NCBI RefSeq assembly: GCF_029227915.1
Contig: NC_079879.1
Span: 24,930,501 to 24,994,500 of the forward strand
DNA from: Hydractinia symbiolongicarpus
Lineage: Eukaryota; Cnidaria; Hydrozoa; Anthoathecata; Hydractiniidae
Direction: 5' to 3'
DNA length: 64,000 nucleotides
Within the stretch, counting starts at the first letter, position 1. Each line of letters begins with the position of its first letter. The position numbers and the translations under genes are program-made. Below the pieces are notes generated by a model. The model was not told where the DNA came from and searched no databases. It worked only from the letters and a program-made list of their open reading frames with translations. This document shows, in pieces, positions 11,843-22,700 of this stretch.

Positions 11843-13039
11843 AAACAACAACAACAAGTACAACTACAACAACAAAGACAACAACAGCAACTACAACAAC
11901 AAAATCAACAACAACATCAACCAACATTTCTAGCACAGCAAGTGCAAATACAGGTATAATTAAATTAGATTCATTGATATTATTAAAACCTTTTTATATG
12001 CCTTTTTCATATGACTTCAAAACGTCATACTAGTATCGTTATTATTCTTTCTACATTAATGCCTCTATGGAATTGAATGTTAGCAAATTATAATAGGAAG
12101 TGAAAACGAAAGTGTAGATAGAAAAATCCATTGTGTTAGGAAAATTTTATTTATTAGAAAATCGGCCAAAAGTCCATATGTATTTTCAAGAAACATTATA
12201 TATAAAAATAAAAATGTGCGAAGCTTTTCGTAACAGTGTTACATTATCAAGTGCTTGATAATGATCACTTGATAATGTAGCACTGTTACGAAAAGCTTTG
12301 TGCATTTTTATTTTTAAATAAAGTGTTTTCTGAAAATACATTGGGAAAGCTGTTTTAGACAATATAATTGGATATCATATTTTTATTAACGTGTTTGATG
12401 GAAATAGAATATGACATGTTTATGCACAAACTGAAGATCTTGTCTAATCTTACCTCAACCTGAGCACTATAAAAGACAAACATATTAACTTTTTATACCA
12501 CTAACAGTAAACGAAAATATTATGAACTTGTTAACTCTTCTCAATAATAAAATTATGTGGATAACGGAAACAGATTGCAGATCCCACGTAACAAGGCAAG
12601 TTGAATGAATACCGTAGGAACGTAACTGTAATCAAAGATTAAAGATTAAAAATGCTTATTCGCCTTATTTTTATTTAGCAACCTTTCACAGTTTTTACAG
12701 TCCAGCAACCTTATGTTCAACCGGTTTATATAGCAGACCATGCTGTCTTTTCTTGGTTAGCTTGTTTGCTTTGTTGTTGGCCAATTGGTATTGTAGCTGT
12801 CTTTAAATCTATCAAGGTGAGCATCATGCCAATCCCTGGAGAATATTAATATTACTTAATATATTTTTACTTTCTATATGCTTTAATGTTTTCTTTAGGT
12901 GAATAATGCTCTTGCAGTAAATGATATTCCACGTGCCCATAGAGCGTCCCAAGATGCTTTACAATATTCTCTTTCTGCTGTAGTATTTGGCTTTATTTTT
13001 ATAGCTGGCATTATTTTGTTAACAGTGTTTGTTTTGTGA
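11519..13039 (+). CDS. PolyQ-rich dispanin/CD225 (IFITM-like) membrane protein
   Basis: This is a three-exon model: 11519-11953, 12679-12816 and 12899-13039, all with GT-AG junctions and all in phase 0, giving 237 residues. Exon 1 codes a short start (MEGKAEIQTSYAGASYS) and about 110 residues of almost pure glutamine broken by PQ, HEQQ and LQQ. Exon 2 has a short aromatic linker then a first membrane segment (HAVFSWLACLLCCWPIGIV) ending in VFKS. Exon 3 holds the conserved loop (VNNALAVNDIPRAHRASQDA) and a second membrane segment ending in LLTVFVL. The CC-WPIG pattern, the polar loop and two hydrophobic segments are typical of the CD225/dispanin family, known for membrane-fusion control and vesicle traffic. 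The cysteines next to the first helix are possible palmitoylation sites. Vertebrate IFITMs lack such a Q tract, so the cell role here is not inferred. Confidence 0.8.
11562..11925 (+). repeat. CAA trinucleotide tract coding polyglutamine
   Basis: Imperfect (CAA)n fills most of exon 1 of the dispanin gene. CAG is nearly absent, and interruptions code for P, H, E, L, R, K and V. The frame is open on both strands because of the repeat; only the CAA frame joins the downstream exons. Confidence 0.9.
12178..12343. repeat. Foldback element in intron 1 of the dispanin gene
   Basis: There are two near-perfect inverted arms. The inner pair (12204-12253 and 12266-12315) is about 50 bp each with a 12-bp spacer. 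Weaker pairing extends outward through the TGTATTTTC / GAAAATACA pair. The strong core reads GCTTTTCGTAACAGTGTTAC against its complement. It looks like a MITE or foldback insertion. No clear target duplication was found. Confidence 0.75.
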
Positions 13040-14142
13040 TCTATATAGTTTTGTTTTATAAACTATAATAGTATATATTATGATTACAAACTTTTTTTTA
13101 TCAAGATATTTAGTTTTTTTTTATAACATTGACATACGAATTTATTAGTACATAAAATGTGACGAAATATTTATTTTAAACTTTAGAATACAACTATTCT
13201 TATACTGCAAAGTACAAAGAATAAAACAAATATTGCGAACACAAGTAAGAAATCCAACATCCAACTGCACTGTTTTACAATAGCTTCGGCGCCATTACCA
13301 TTTAAACGTACTTGCGACAATTCATTTGTGAAACAACAACGACACGCAGGACACGGTTTCCGAGCTGTTGATTGAATGAAACACATATCCCAGCCGGTAA
13401 AGTGTTGCAAGACTTAGGGGTAAAAATCGTCACAAGACGCCATTTCTGTTTTAAAACTGGATTGCATAAAAAAGGTTTGGTACGAACCGGGTTATCGATG
13501 AAAAACCATTTTTTGATTTTATTTATTATAAAATTCGCGGTACATAAACGGACAACAGCTATTATTACCGAAAGTAATGTCGTAATTCTTAAACTGTTCA
13601 TCATAGCAGTATCATTGCATTCAAACAATAGGAAAAGGAAAATAGGACAGAGATTTTTAACCCTATTCAGGTTGAGGGGGCGAGGGCAGATGGCAAGCTA
13701 CGCCCATATCCTTATGCAAAAATTAAACATTTTTTTTTTTAGAATATTAAGCGCATTTTACGATATGTGATTAATATATTATATTTATTTTTTATTGTGT
13801 AGTGTTTAGGCCCTTATTACGACCTCAAATATTATTATGCGCCATGTGAGCGTAATTTATGCCAATATTTTGTGGTAAATCACTTTTTTATATTTCTCCC
13901 ACTTTTTCTTATTCTATAACTTGTAGTGTTTCTTAGTATTTATTCATGTTGTAATTTCTCTAAATGTGGGCGTTTATGGGGCGTAAAAATCTCTAAACTG
14001 TTTTCTTATATTTTACAAATGTTATTGTCATCAACTTTTTATTCAATCTATTACTTTTTCTTCTTGATCTTGTTTCTTACATGAGATAATTGATGTGAAA
14101 TATATTTATTGAGAAAGTAATCAGAGTGGAATTATCTTATAA
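13040..14142. other. No gene recognised downstream of the dispanin gene
   Basis: This is 3' flanking, AT-rich DNA. Frames at 13183-13770 overlap on both strands without motifs or good splice sites and are probably chance. I see no RNA gene. Confidence 0.4.
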
Positions 14143-14288
14143 TCTATATTATAATACCCGTATACGTCTGTCCATCTGTCTGTCTATCACCCAAAATGGT
14201 AGCTTAGCTGCGCTGGTAGCGAGACGCACGCAATGCGGTATAAAAAGGACAGGCGAACCCGTGGATTGTTCCACGGGCTAACGACTAG
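14143..14288 (+). mobile_element. Complete short Helitron-like element (146 bp)
   Basis: It starts TCTATATTATAATACCCG and ends with the hairpin GTGGATTGTTCCAC, then GGGCTAACGACTAG. The base before the start is A and the base after the end is T, the A|T insertion site of Helitrons. It is too short to code for anything. Confidence 0.75.
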
Positions 14289-15105
14289 TACAAGTAATTA
14301 TGGAGATAATTGCCTGGTTATCGGCACTTCCAACTTTATATCTCAAACACCTGTAACATGTTGATGATTTAATGGGAATATAGAACAAGGAAAGGTGTTT
14401 TGTATATGTTATTTGCGAACTATGAAAGTAGTAGCATTCTTCTTTTACCGCTATGGTGACAGCAAGTAAACAAGTAATAAAATCTCTAACAGAACGTGAT
14501 ATATTAGCCTGTGGAAAATGTCACTGATGATGATCAGTTTCCCTTACTAAAAGTGATGCTGAAAGTGACAATTCCAGTGTCCAGGGGGAAGTTTAGGAAA
14601 ACGATAATAATGAAGAAAATTAGCAAAAGATAAATGTTATTTGTATATTATATACTAAAACATTAAAAATCAATTTTTTTCAAAAACGTCAGCAATTTAT
14701 CATGTGACCAAAACTAAAATTTTTTTTAAGAATGCATCCGATAGGTATAAGCACATAAAAGCACACAAAAATTAGCTGCACTGTTGCCTGCTCCGTAAAA
14801 CAAAAAGTTCAACTTAATTGCAAAAAAAACTTCATCCATGTATTTTTTGCCTTTACTGTTTTTATTTTCTTTAATTGTATTTTATTTGGATTGGATGGAC
14901 GGATTTGATTGGACCAGCGTTGCTTTTACGTATTATAGGATTTAAATCAGCGAATTCCAAAATTTCTTTAAAATTCTGATCATACAAGATTGTGATCTTA
15001 TTTTTAGATTTAAGAGCATGGTTATTTTTTCAAGACTGACACTAGCTAACGCAGATAGAAAGATATTTACTTAAAAAAAGAGAATTTGTTGCAATGCAGA
15101 TATAG
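14289..15105. other. AT-rich spacer before Polinton 1
   Basis: No gene, RNA or repeat family was recognised between the short Helitron and the start of the Polinton terminal repeat. Confidence 0.4.
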
Positions 15106-15330
15106 AGATAGGAAAATGTGCGTTCTGGAACAGTCGACGACGACGACAAGGGAAATTCCCCAAATTCCCGAAATCCGAAATCACCCCGAATCCGATAAAT
15201 CCGACAATTCCGGGAAATACCGATAAAATCCAACGCATGCGTAATTGCCACTAACGGGAATATTGCTGACATCAACAAAAATAGAGATTGCGCAATTGAG
15301 TAGGGGGAATTCCCACTGTCCTAGAATCTT
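15106..15330 (+). repeat. Left terminal repeat of Polinton 1 (partner missing)
   Basis: It begins AGATAGGAAAATGTGCGTTCTGGAACAGTCG. Internal blocks ACGCATGCG and GAGTAGGGGGAATTCCC recur in the Polinton 2 termini. The extent is estimated from that comparison. There is a ctatatata TATA-like motif just inside it at about 15342. Confidence 0.6.
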
Positions 15331-15334
15331 TTAG

Positions 15335-18300
15335 TTGAGGGCTATATATAATAAATCAATACACACCGTGAAAGAGTTACACGCTATTGCGAGAACCCGT
15401 GGAATTACGGGCTATTCCAAACCAAGCAAAGCCGACTTTGTTGCACTCTTGGAGGCACCACCACAATCCGTTCCTGCTCCAGGAGCATTTTCACCAGATG
15501 ACTTGGATATAACCCGTCCAATTGAGAGCAAGATTGAACCTTGACTTCCCACACTCGAAGCCAAGAATGTCTTCGAGCGTCAAGAGATGACAAAGACACG
15601 TCCAGTAGTAAAGAGTAAACTACGAGAGTGGTCTGACTGGCTTGTGAACTATGTACCAGAGGGTATTAGAAAGTCGGTGCAAGGTATATATGCATCAGCA
15701 AAAAATCGCATTCTTGCTCTTTATGATGGGGCAAGAAAGACTCTGATGGGTGAAGTTGAAGAAGAGGCAAAGGAGGATCATGCTGAAGATAAGCAGCAAC
15801 CGAAGCGAGAAGTCTTGCCCCAGGAACACAAACATGCTCACCATAGGACCTTCCGAAGTTTCCGCATCCCTGGCATAGACGGTACGGACGTCGATGGATA
15901 CCTGGGAATAGTGCGATCACATGTGAAAACACTGATTAAGAACCAGGTAAAAGTCATGGGATCTGCGAAGGGACAGTGTTCCCTCTGGATTTTATGGAAG
16001 AAGCCAGTGGATGATACCAGCTAGTTCATCGAAGCCAATGAATTGGAGGGTACCAGCAAGATTATCGAAATCAATAAGGTTTTTCACAGCAACATGACAC
16101 CAGTCTTTCAGGGTAGCGTCGTGGACGAGGTGCTGGATACGATGTTTGCCAAAGTCAAAACACATGTGGAGAACCCAGTACTTCCCAATAGCGGTTTTAG
16201 CATTGGCCGCATCCTACATCTTGACGTGGACTTTCACAAGCTCAAGCTAACGAGGGATTCCTCGTATATCGAAGCACCCAAGTGGCTATCCACCAAAAGA
16301 GCCACCATTAATCCACAGAACAACGATGAAGAGTGTTTCAGGTGGAGTATCATAGCCGCTCTACATCATGATGATATCGGTGATCATCCGGAACGCGTGA
16401 CCAAGCTGAGACCCTAAGCAAAGGTCTATAACTGGCAGAGCATCGAGTTTCCCACAAGCATTAAGGACAGCTCTAAATTCGGGAAGAACAACCCAGACAT
16501 TGCGGTGAACGTCTTGTACGTGACGGGGAAGGCGATTAATATCCTGCGTCGATCTACACACAATGGACGCGTGAAACAGGTTAATCTGCTACTTCTTACG
16601 GACGATAAAAACAGTCATTATATAGCCATCAAAAATCTCTTACGGCTCCTAGGTAGCGAGACATCGAAGAATCATTGAAAGATGCACTTCTGTATGAACT
16701 GTCTGCAAACCTTTCCAACAATCGAATCACGAGACAAGCATTATACCTACTGCAGGGACAACGAAGCGGTCAAGATCACGATGCCAAGCGAAAAGGAAAA
16801 GTGGCTATACTACACTGATGGTCAGCAGCAGTTTAAGGTACCCTTCGCCATCTATCCAGACTTCGAGAGCCTGTTGATCCCAATGAAAGAGAATGCGAAG
16901 GAGACCAAGATGAAAAAGCTGAACAAGTACGTGCCATGTGGCTGGTGCACGTATAGTAACTTCGCCTATGGTGATATATTATATCCCTTGCAGAGATACC
17001 GTGGTAAGGACTGTGTGAAGATGTTCGTTCAACACCTGGAGGATGAGGTAAAGCGGCTCTACGCTACCTTCCTACAGCATGACATGCTGCCTCTAACGGA
17101 GGTGTTACAAAGAGAGCATGAAGCGGCAAAGACATGTCACATCTGCATGAAACCCTTCGACGACGACCTGAAGAACCGCAAAGTTCGAGACCACTGTCAC
17201 TACACAGGTCTATACAGAGGTGCCGCGCACAACGCCTGCAATTTCAACTACAAGATACCCAGCCATGTACCCGTGATCTTTCACAATTTTTCGGGGTACG
17301 ACGCCCACTTGTTCATTCGAGAATTGGAGGAGAAGTATGATACCCAGGACATTGGTTGCATCGCTGAAAACACTGAAAAGTATATCTCCTTCAACGTAAA
17401 AATCAAGGTACCCATTGCAGGCATGGGGTATGGTGATGGTGAAACATATAAATAGATCGAGATCAGTTTCATCAACAGCTGTCGATTCATGACATCAAGC
17501 TTGGAGAGATTGGCAAGCAACCTCGATGAGGAACAGTGCAAAAATCTCCGTTGGTATTTCGCTGAGGATGACACCTTTAAACTCATGCGCAGAAAATAAT
17601 AATAATAGCTGGCAACGATTCAAGAAGACGGAGCTACCTCCCAAAGAGACCTTCTATAGCAAGTTAAACATGAAGGGGATTAGCGATGAAGACTACGAAC
17701 ACGCTCAAAAAGTCTGGAATGTCATCAATCCAAAGGGTGCTGAGGTCAACATGGGTGACTACCATGATATATACCTCGTCGCGGACGTCCTGTTATTGAC
17801 TGACATCTTCCAGAGCTTTCGAAACGTGTGCTTAGATCAATACAAGCTCGATACTGCCCATTTCTACAGCGCACCAGGCCTGGCATGGAAATCAGCGTTG
17901 AAGTATACCGAGATCAAGCTGGAGCTTCTTACGGATCCTGACATGCTCCTGATGTTTGAAAGAGGTATCCGTGGAGGTATAACTCAAGCAGTGCACGGAT
18001 ATTCCAAAGGCAATAACAAGTATATGGGGGACCAATGCGATCCAGAGATTGAGTCATCATATTTGCAGTATCTCGATGCCAACAATTTGTATGACTGGGT
18101 CATGCGTCAAGATCTGCCAACGCACGGATTCAAATGGGTGTCGAGCGTTGAGATCTTTACAGAGAAGAGGATTGAGAAATTGGTCGCTGACAACAAGCAT
18201 GGATACATCTTGGAGGTTGACATTGATTATCCAAAGAGCCTACATGACAAGCACAACGAGCTGCCATTCCTGCCGGAGCGCAAGGTGGTTCACAGGGTCG

Positions 18301-19297
18301 AAAAACTAATTCCAAATCTCGAACATAAGCGAAATACATGGTACACATCGGGGCTCTTCATCAAGCTCCGAAACACGGGCTCGAGCTAAAAAAAGTGCAC
18401 AGAGTTATCCAGTTTAACCAAACGCCTTGGCTCCGGGACTATATAGACCATAACACAAGGCTGAGAACTGCCGCCAAGAACGACTTTGAGAAGGACTTCT
18501 ATAAGCTAATGAACCTTTCGGAGTTTGATAAAACCATAGAGAATATCCGTAATCATCGGAACATCAAGCTAGTCACGAATGAAGCTGCCTATACGAAGCT
18601 CGTCATGCAACCAAACTTCAGGGGTGGGAACTACATTAGCAAAAACCTCATGGGTGTTGAAATGGGTAGGACGGGAATCAAGATGAACAAGCCCGTGTAT
18701 ATTGGTCAAGCTATTTTAGATCAGTCAAAAACCGTCATGTACAAGTTCCACTACGACTACATGCAGACCAAGTACGGCAGCAAGCTACGGATCTGCTATA
18801 TGGACACGGATTCCTTCGTCTATCATATCAAAACGGAAGATTTTTACCGTCATATTGCCGATGATGTAGAAACACGTTTTGACACGAGGGCCTATAGCAA
18901 AGATGACATCAGACCTCTCCCCATCGGCAAGAACAAAAAGGTGGTAGGTCTAATGAAGGATGAATTAAGCGGAAAGGTCATGACCGAATTTATAACATTG
19001 AGAGCGAAGGCCTATGCATACAAAGCCTTAACTAAAGAGGGTGGTGATCGCAAGGCCAAGGGTGTGAAGAAGTGTTTCACAAAGAAATCCATCACCTTCG
19101 AGGACTACCAGCGCTGCTTAGAGGATAGTGTTGACATATACAAAACCTGGGTCTGTATCCAGAATAAGGGGCATCAAATCTACACGCAGGATGTGAACAA
19201 GCTGGCACTCAATAGGGCAGATGATAAGCGGATCGTACAAGCGGACCAGATCACAACACTCGCCAGGGGTTATTATCGTTTAGCGGCAAATAAATGA
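15335..19297 (+). pseudogene. Protein-primed family-B DNA polymerase, Polinton 1
   Basis: This would replicate the element by protein priming. Domains in order: a SAP-like N-terminal segment (TVKELHAIARTRGITGY, about 15362-15412); a long linker; a CxxC zinc knuckle (near 16686); an exonuclease I DFESLL (near 16858); an endonuclease-VII-like insert (CHICMKPF...VRDHCHYTGLYRGAAH, from about 17134); exonuclease II HNFSGYDAHLF (near 17283); a motif-A-like DANNLYDWVM (near 18079) and motif C YMDTDSF (near 18798). In-frame stops lie at 15541, 16022, 16415, 16676 and 17453. There is a frameshift with a TAATAATAATAG run at about 17598, and another frame change near 18345. The start codon aligned with that of Polinton 2 reads ATC instead of ATG. 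The stop overlaps the next start as ATGA. Polymerase residues survive, but the gene cannot be expressed whole. Confidence 0.88.
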
Positions 19298-19893
19298 TGG
19301 AAGCTCTGTTACTGATAGCTATACTCCTCCCATACGTCTTGATCATCTTGGGTTATTTAAGATACAGACGACTATTAATAAATATGTCTGAATTGGTTAA
19401 AATTTTCGATGTTGTAGATACCCCAGCAGAAGCGCTTGAGCAACGTGAAAACAAGCGTCAGGCTTTGAAGGATGCAATACGTCAAGGTAAACAACACCTT
19501 CTGCCAAAGATGTGTACAGAAGCCTATATTGACAAAGCATCAGACAAAGTTATCGACAAAGTGTACTCTGAATATATTCAGCGTGAGATCCAGGAAAAGG
19601 ATACAAAGACTGCCAAGGCACTGTCAACCCATGCGATAAGCATGTACACGATGGCTATAAGTAACGTAGTGACCCTCGATAGCCCCGAAGGCTTGAGGCA
19701 AGATATCGATGAGGACCCCATCATCAGGGATAGTATGGCTGATTTGGGGATTCTCATGTACTCAGCTTTCGGTAAGCTTTTAACACCTCTGCTAATTGCT
19801 GCGTACACGACTAATCACACCCACCTCTCAACGTCCAAGGTGGTTGAAAAAAAGGTTGATGAAAAGCAACAAAAAGATGAGCAGCGCGTGTAG
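19294..19893 (+). CDS. Conserved Polinton membrane protein, unknown function
   Basis: This is an intact frame of 199 residues starting in a 4-bp ATGA overlap with the PolB stop. An N-terminal hydrophobic segment (LLLIAILLPYVLIILGYL) is followed by basic RYRR, then a helical, charged body and a second weakly hydrophobic region (SAFGKLLTPLLIAAYTT) before a lysine-rich tail. A homologue sits at the same place after PolB in Polinton 2, but decayed. I do not know its function. The position between PolB and late genes and the single N-terminal anchor suggest a membrane or virion-associated protein; that is inference. Confidence 0.65.
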   Translation: MMEALLLIAILLPYVLIILGYLRYRRLLINMSELVKIFDVVDTPAEALEQRENKRQALKDAIRQGKQHLLPKMCTEAYIDKASDKVIDKVYSEYIQREIQEKDTKTAKALSTHAISMYTMAISNVVTLDSPEGLRQDIDEDPIIRDSMADLGILMYSAFGKLLTPLLIAAYTTNHTHLSTSKVVEKKVDEKQQKDEQRV

Positions 19894-20160
19894 TATTATT
19901 ATCAACCAACAGCAACCAGAGACCGTCGAAAACATTGTTGAAGTACACAAAAAGCACCCGGGAAGGGTTGCGGCAGGTAAGAGACTTGTCGAATGGAACC
20001 ACCAACAAGGGAAGCTTGGAATAGCTCCACGAAAGAAAAAACGCATAACGTTTAGGAAGTTCAATGAGATACTTCGAGAGACATGTGAACACTCCCGAGG
20101 CCATACTCAAGGGGATAAAAGAGACCATGGAGATCCTTGAGGAACAGGGTCTATCTCTCC
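19876..20160 (+). CDS. Small basic protein with KHPGRV motif
   Basis: This overlaps the end of the preceding gene in another frame. From a start near 19876 it codes a short basic protein containing HKKHPGRVAAGKRLVEWNHQ and then a KKKRITFRKF stretch. The KHPGRVxxGxxL motif recurs in the next gene, which supports real coding. The C-terminus is uncertain. It could be DNA-binding, judging only by its charge. Confidence 0.5.
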
Positions 20161-20209
20161 ATCTTGATGTAAAAAAGAAATAATTCTATACGTTTTAAAC
20201 GTATAAGAA

Positions 20210-20574
20210 ATGAGCGAAGTTCAACCACAAAAAGAGAGAGAGTTACAACAACGTCAGTAAAGCACCCAGGGAGAGTCCCGCAAGGTCACAAGTTGGCGGC
20301 ACTGATGAAGAAGAGGAAGAAAGATCTGAAGCAACAAGAGGGTGCTGTAGAATCTACAGTCAAAACCTCTTCTGGAGGCACTTCTATACAGTCAGGCAGT
20401 GTGTACATTGTTGGAGGCCTTGTCGTATTTTCTTGCATGGCAGCAGGTGTCTACTACCTTACGCGTAAGCAGCCCGCAGCGGATCAACAGCCTGCCGAAA
20501 CACGTGCACCAGAGCAGCGTCAGCCTTTAAAGCCCACAGCCCAGCCCGATATCGACTTTTTCAAGATGAGATAA
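20210..20574 (+). pseudogene. Single-pass membrane protein with KHPGRV motif, frameshifted
   Basis: The start MSEVQPQKE is followed by a frame change near 20257. The main frame then reads VKHPGRVPQGHKLAALMKKR, a short linker, one membrane span (SVYIVGGLVVFSCMAAGVYYL) with basic residues after it, and a proline/glutamine-rich tail ending DIDFFKMR. The decayed copy in Polinton 2 ends in nearly the same way (DIDIFKMQ), so this tail is conserved. N-terminal basic motif, one anchor and a low-complexity tail suggest a virion membrane or minor protein. Function unknown. Confidence 0.55.
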
Positions 20575-20585
20575 TCATAATATTA

Positions 20586-20828
20586 ATGAGCAGCAAAGAG
20601 TATCAGAAAAAAGTCGTCAATTCCTTGTGGTGATCTGTCAGACTAGTATCCTATACTATTGTCTTGGCACTGGGTGCGAAAAAGGCGCTAGGGGTTTCTA
20701 GACCAGGGGCCAAGATGGATCTGGAGGACGGCCTAAAGCTGGCCGGCTATATGACCGGAGCGATATTATTCGATGATTACGCGACAAAACAAGGTTGGTA
20801 TAAGCGTTCCATGATGCTCAAACTATAA
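20586..20828 (+). pseudogene. Small Polinton protein with one internal stop
   Basis: This is an 81-codon frame from ATG to TAA, interrupted by a TGA after residue 15 (VVNSLW). It has a hydrophobic stretch (LVSYTIVLALGAKKALG) and a conserved-looking DLEDGLKLAGYMTGAILFDD. It sits in the same operon-like row between the membrane protein and the HNH gene. The family is not recognised. Confidence 0.4.
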
Positions 20829-20878
20829 ATAGTTGACCACGCTCGTGTTTTCTCCTCCTGGGGCAAACACGGGTTAAC

Positions 20879-21376
20879 ATGGAAGAAGTTAAGAAATGTT
20901 CAAAATGTAATCACTCTTTTACACTAGACAATTTTAGAATCCAGAAGAACGGGGAACAAACGAAAAAGGGCATTAAATGTCTCGATATTAACAATGCGTG
21001 GGCAGAGCATGCAAGGTGCCCTCATCAAAAACGTAGATCACACTGCAAGGAATGTGATTTCCCTGGTTATCAGCATAAGCTTATTCTAACTAGGATTCAC
21101 GATGCTCTAAGGTATGACACGGAGATAGCTTCCACCGAGTACCTGGGGTGCGGTATCTGCACATTCATTGTTCACAACCAAGATCAATTCAGAGACGGGA
21201 TGACCTGGAACAACAGGGCGCAGTGGCAATTTGACCACAAGGTACCACTCAAATATAGGGAGAATGGAGAATATCCCAGCGATGAAGAACAATTAGCGAG
21301 GCTCCACTGCACTAACATGCAACCTATGTGGGCGGGTGAAAACATGGCAAAAGGCCATCGATATATCTCCCGGTAA
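20879..21376 (+). CDS. HNH endonuclease, Polinton 1 copy A
   Basis: The frame is intact (165 residues). An N-terminal CxxC knuckle (CSKCNHSF) is followed by CPHQKRRSHCKEC. The HNH core is QFDHKVPLKY, then LHCTNMQPMWAGENMAKGHR, with the central histidine in DHK and asparagines in TNMQP and GEN. HNH nucleases cut DNA. In viral elements they act in mobility, recombination or packaging. It shares its start (MEEVKxC) and core with a second, minus-strand HNH gene at 24362-24939, so the two are paralogues. The middle of this copy is shorter than that of the other copy. Confidence 0.8.
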   Translation: MEEVKKCSKCNHSFTLDNFRIQKNGEQTKKGIKCLDINNAWAEHARCPHQKRRSHCKECDFPGYQHKLILTRIHDALRYDTEIASTEYLGCGICTFIVHNQDQFRDGMTWNNRAQWQFDHKVPLKYRENGEYPSDEEQLARLHCTNMQPMWAGENMAKGHRYISR

Positions 21377-21400
21377 GTACATCCAAGGTTCTATCTGCCT

Positions 21401-22017
21401 ATGGCAGACAGAATAAACATGACTCTGGATATTGTCTTACAACTTCATACAGCGATTTTTACCGGACCTACCTCGTGCGGGAAAACACAGCGTGTACTCG
21501 ATCTCCTGGAGAACGAGTACAAGCACCATTTCTTCAACGTTGTCATCCTCTGTCCCACCATCTGCTGGAATAGGACCTACCTCGATAGAGCATCGCGGTG
21601 GAAGGAGGACTATGTGTTCCTAATCGAGTCACGAGACCAACTGTTCGATTGGATCAGCAACTATCAAAGCTCCTCGCAGGGGAGGAGACTCTGTTTATCG
21701 TTCACGATATGATCGCTGACGAGACTCTCGACAAGAAGCGTCAACCTCTGCTCGAGCTGGCTATTAGTGGGAGACATCGAAATCATAGCTTATGGTTGTT
21801 AACCCAGTCATACACGGCTTTGCCTAAAAATCTCCGTCGGCAGAAAAAACAAATTTTTGCATGGTCTCCCCACGAGAGGAGCGATATAAAGCTGGTGGAT
21901 GAAGAGACAAGCATGATCAACGACTGGGAGACTATCAAGACTCAACTCAAAACGTCCAAGTATGCGTTCTTGTATGTGAGATTGGAGCACCCTCGGACCT
22001 GGAACATTTTGGAGTGA
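21401..22017 (+). pseudogene. DNA-packaging ATPase (FtsK/HerA-like), frameshifted
   Basis: This would pump element DNA into capsids. Walker A is FTGPTSCGKTQ (about 21457-21490). Walker B is TLFIVHDMIADE (near 21690). The sensor-like LWLLTQSY and the preceding SGRHRNHS match the A32/Polinton packaging ATPase family. The frame shifts near 21670, between Walker A and Walker B, so the copy is broken. It starts 24 bp after the HNH stop, consistent with one transcription unit. No equivalent is present in Polinton 2. Confidence 0.8.
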
Positions 22018-22092
22018 CGCGGACGTCAGTTGTACTCAGCGGATACAACTGAAGTTTGGAGCATTTTTGCCTTGACTTTCAACTAAATAAAT

Positions 22093-22287
22093 ATGTCTTG
22101 TATTGAAACATTACGAGCGGAAGAGATCCGGAAATTGGAGGAAACAATTGAGGACTTGGAAGCAGATCTCAAAGAAAGAAATTGGGAGCTGTATAGGATG
22201 AATCTGAGAGGTAAATACAACAACCAGATCGCTTTAATCGTCTCGTCGCTGGCTCTTATCATCATCCAGCATATGGTGATATATTAA
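22093..22287 (+). CDS. Small coiled-coil protein with C-terminal anchor
   Basis: This is an intact 64-residue frame. Residues 6-35 are a strongly charged heptad-like helix (EEIRKLEETIEDLEADLKER). Residues 44-62 are hydrophobic (QIALIVSSLALIIIQHMVIY), which fits a tail-anchored membrane protein. It is the last gene of the plus-strand row before the hairpin block. The family is not recognised. Confidence 0.55.
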   Translation: MSCIETLRAEEIRKLEETIEDLEADLKERNWELYRMNLRGKYNNQIALIVSSLALIIIQHMVIY

Positions 22288-22289
22288 GA

Positions 22290-22360
22290 CTATTTCACGT
22301 CATGAAATAGGGGACGTTAGTAACGATCCCTTGGCAAAACTAGAAATCCCCATGATATCG
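22290..22360. other. Partial leading hairpin module
   Basis: The stem CTATTTCA / TGAAATAG (22290-22297 with 22303-22310) is followed by TGAAATA and CCCTTGG, the same order as the end of module A. It is probably the tail of a third, mostly lost module. Confidence 0.4.
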
Positions 22361-22683
22361 GGAAGTATAAAATGCGGATAGATGACGCTATTACTGCTCC
22401 TCAAGGTGTGGACTCCAGAGTCCACACCCAACCAAACACGGTGTTAATAACGGAAGCGGGCCTTTATTGCTTCCTCCTGAGGTGTGGCAGACCTGAGGCA
22501 GACCCATTCCGCGGGTGGGTAGTAGAGGAGGTTATGCCTAGGGAAATGCGATGTTGTTAGAGCCGTTGGGTATACGGTAGACTATTATGAGTCACAAAAA
22601 CTACGTCTATAAGTATCAAGTGAGCAAATCCCCGGTAGCGGGGAACTTGATGAAATGGCCCTTGGACTCGAGAGATTTACCAT
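22361..22683. other. Hairpin module A (candidate structured RNA)
   Basis: A TATA-like AGTATAAAATGCGG (22364) is followed 40 bp later by an 11-bp-arm inverted repeat at 22405-22428. Then come a GGAAGC/GCTTCC stem (22452-22474), a CCGT/ACGG stem (near 22563-22577), and a compound hairpin (22615-22651) with outer arms ATCAAGT/ACTTGAT and inner arms TCCCCG/CGGGGA. The module ends TGAAAT...GACTCG...TTTACCATT. It lines up with module B at an exact 340-bp offset over its first 90 bp. No plausible protein explains it. Confidence 0.6.
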
Positions 22684-22700
22684 TCTCAAGCATGTCACCA

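Noticed and set aside
11483-11936. Asn-, Val- and Leu-rich frames overlapping the CAA tract
   Set aside because: Other frames of the same repeat; only the glutamine frame joins in phase to the membrane-domain exons.
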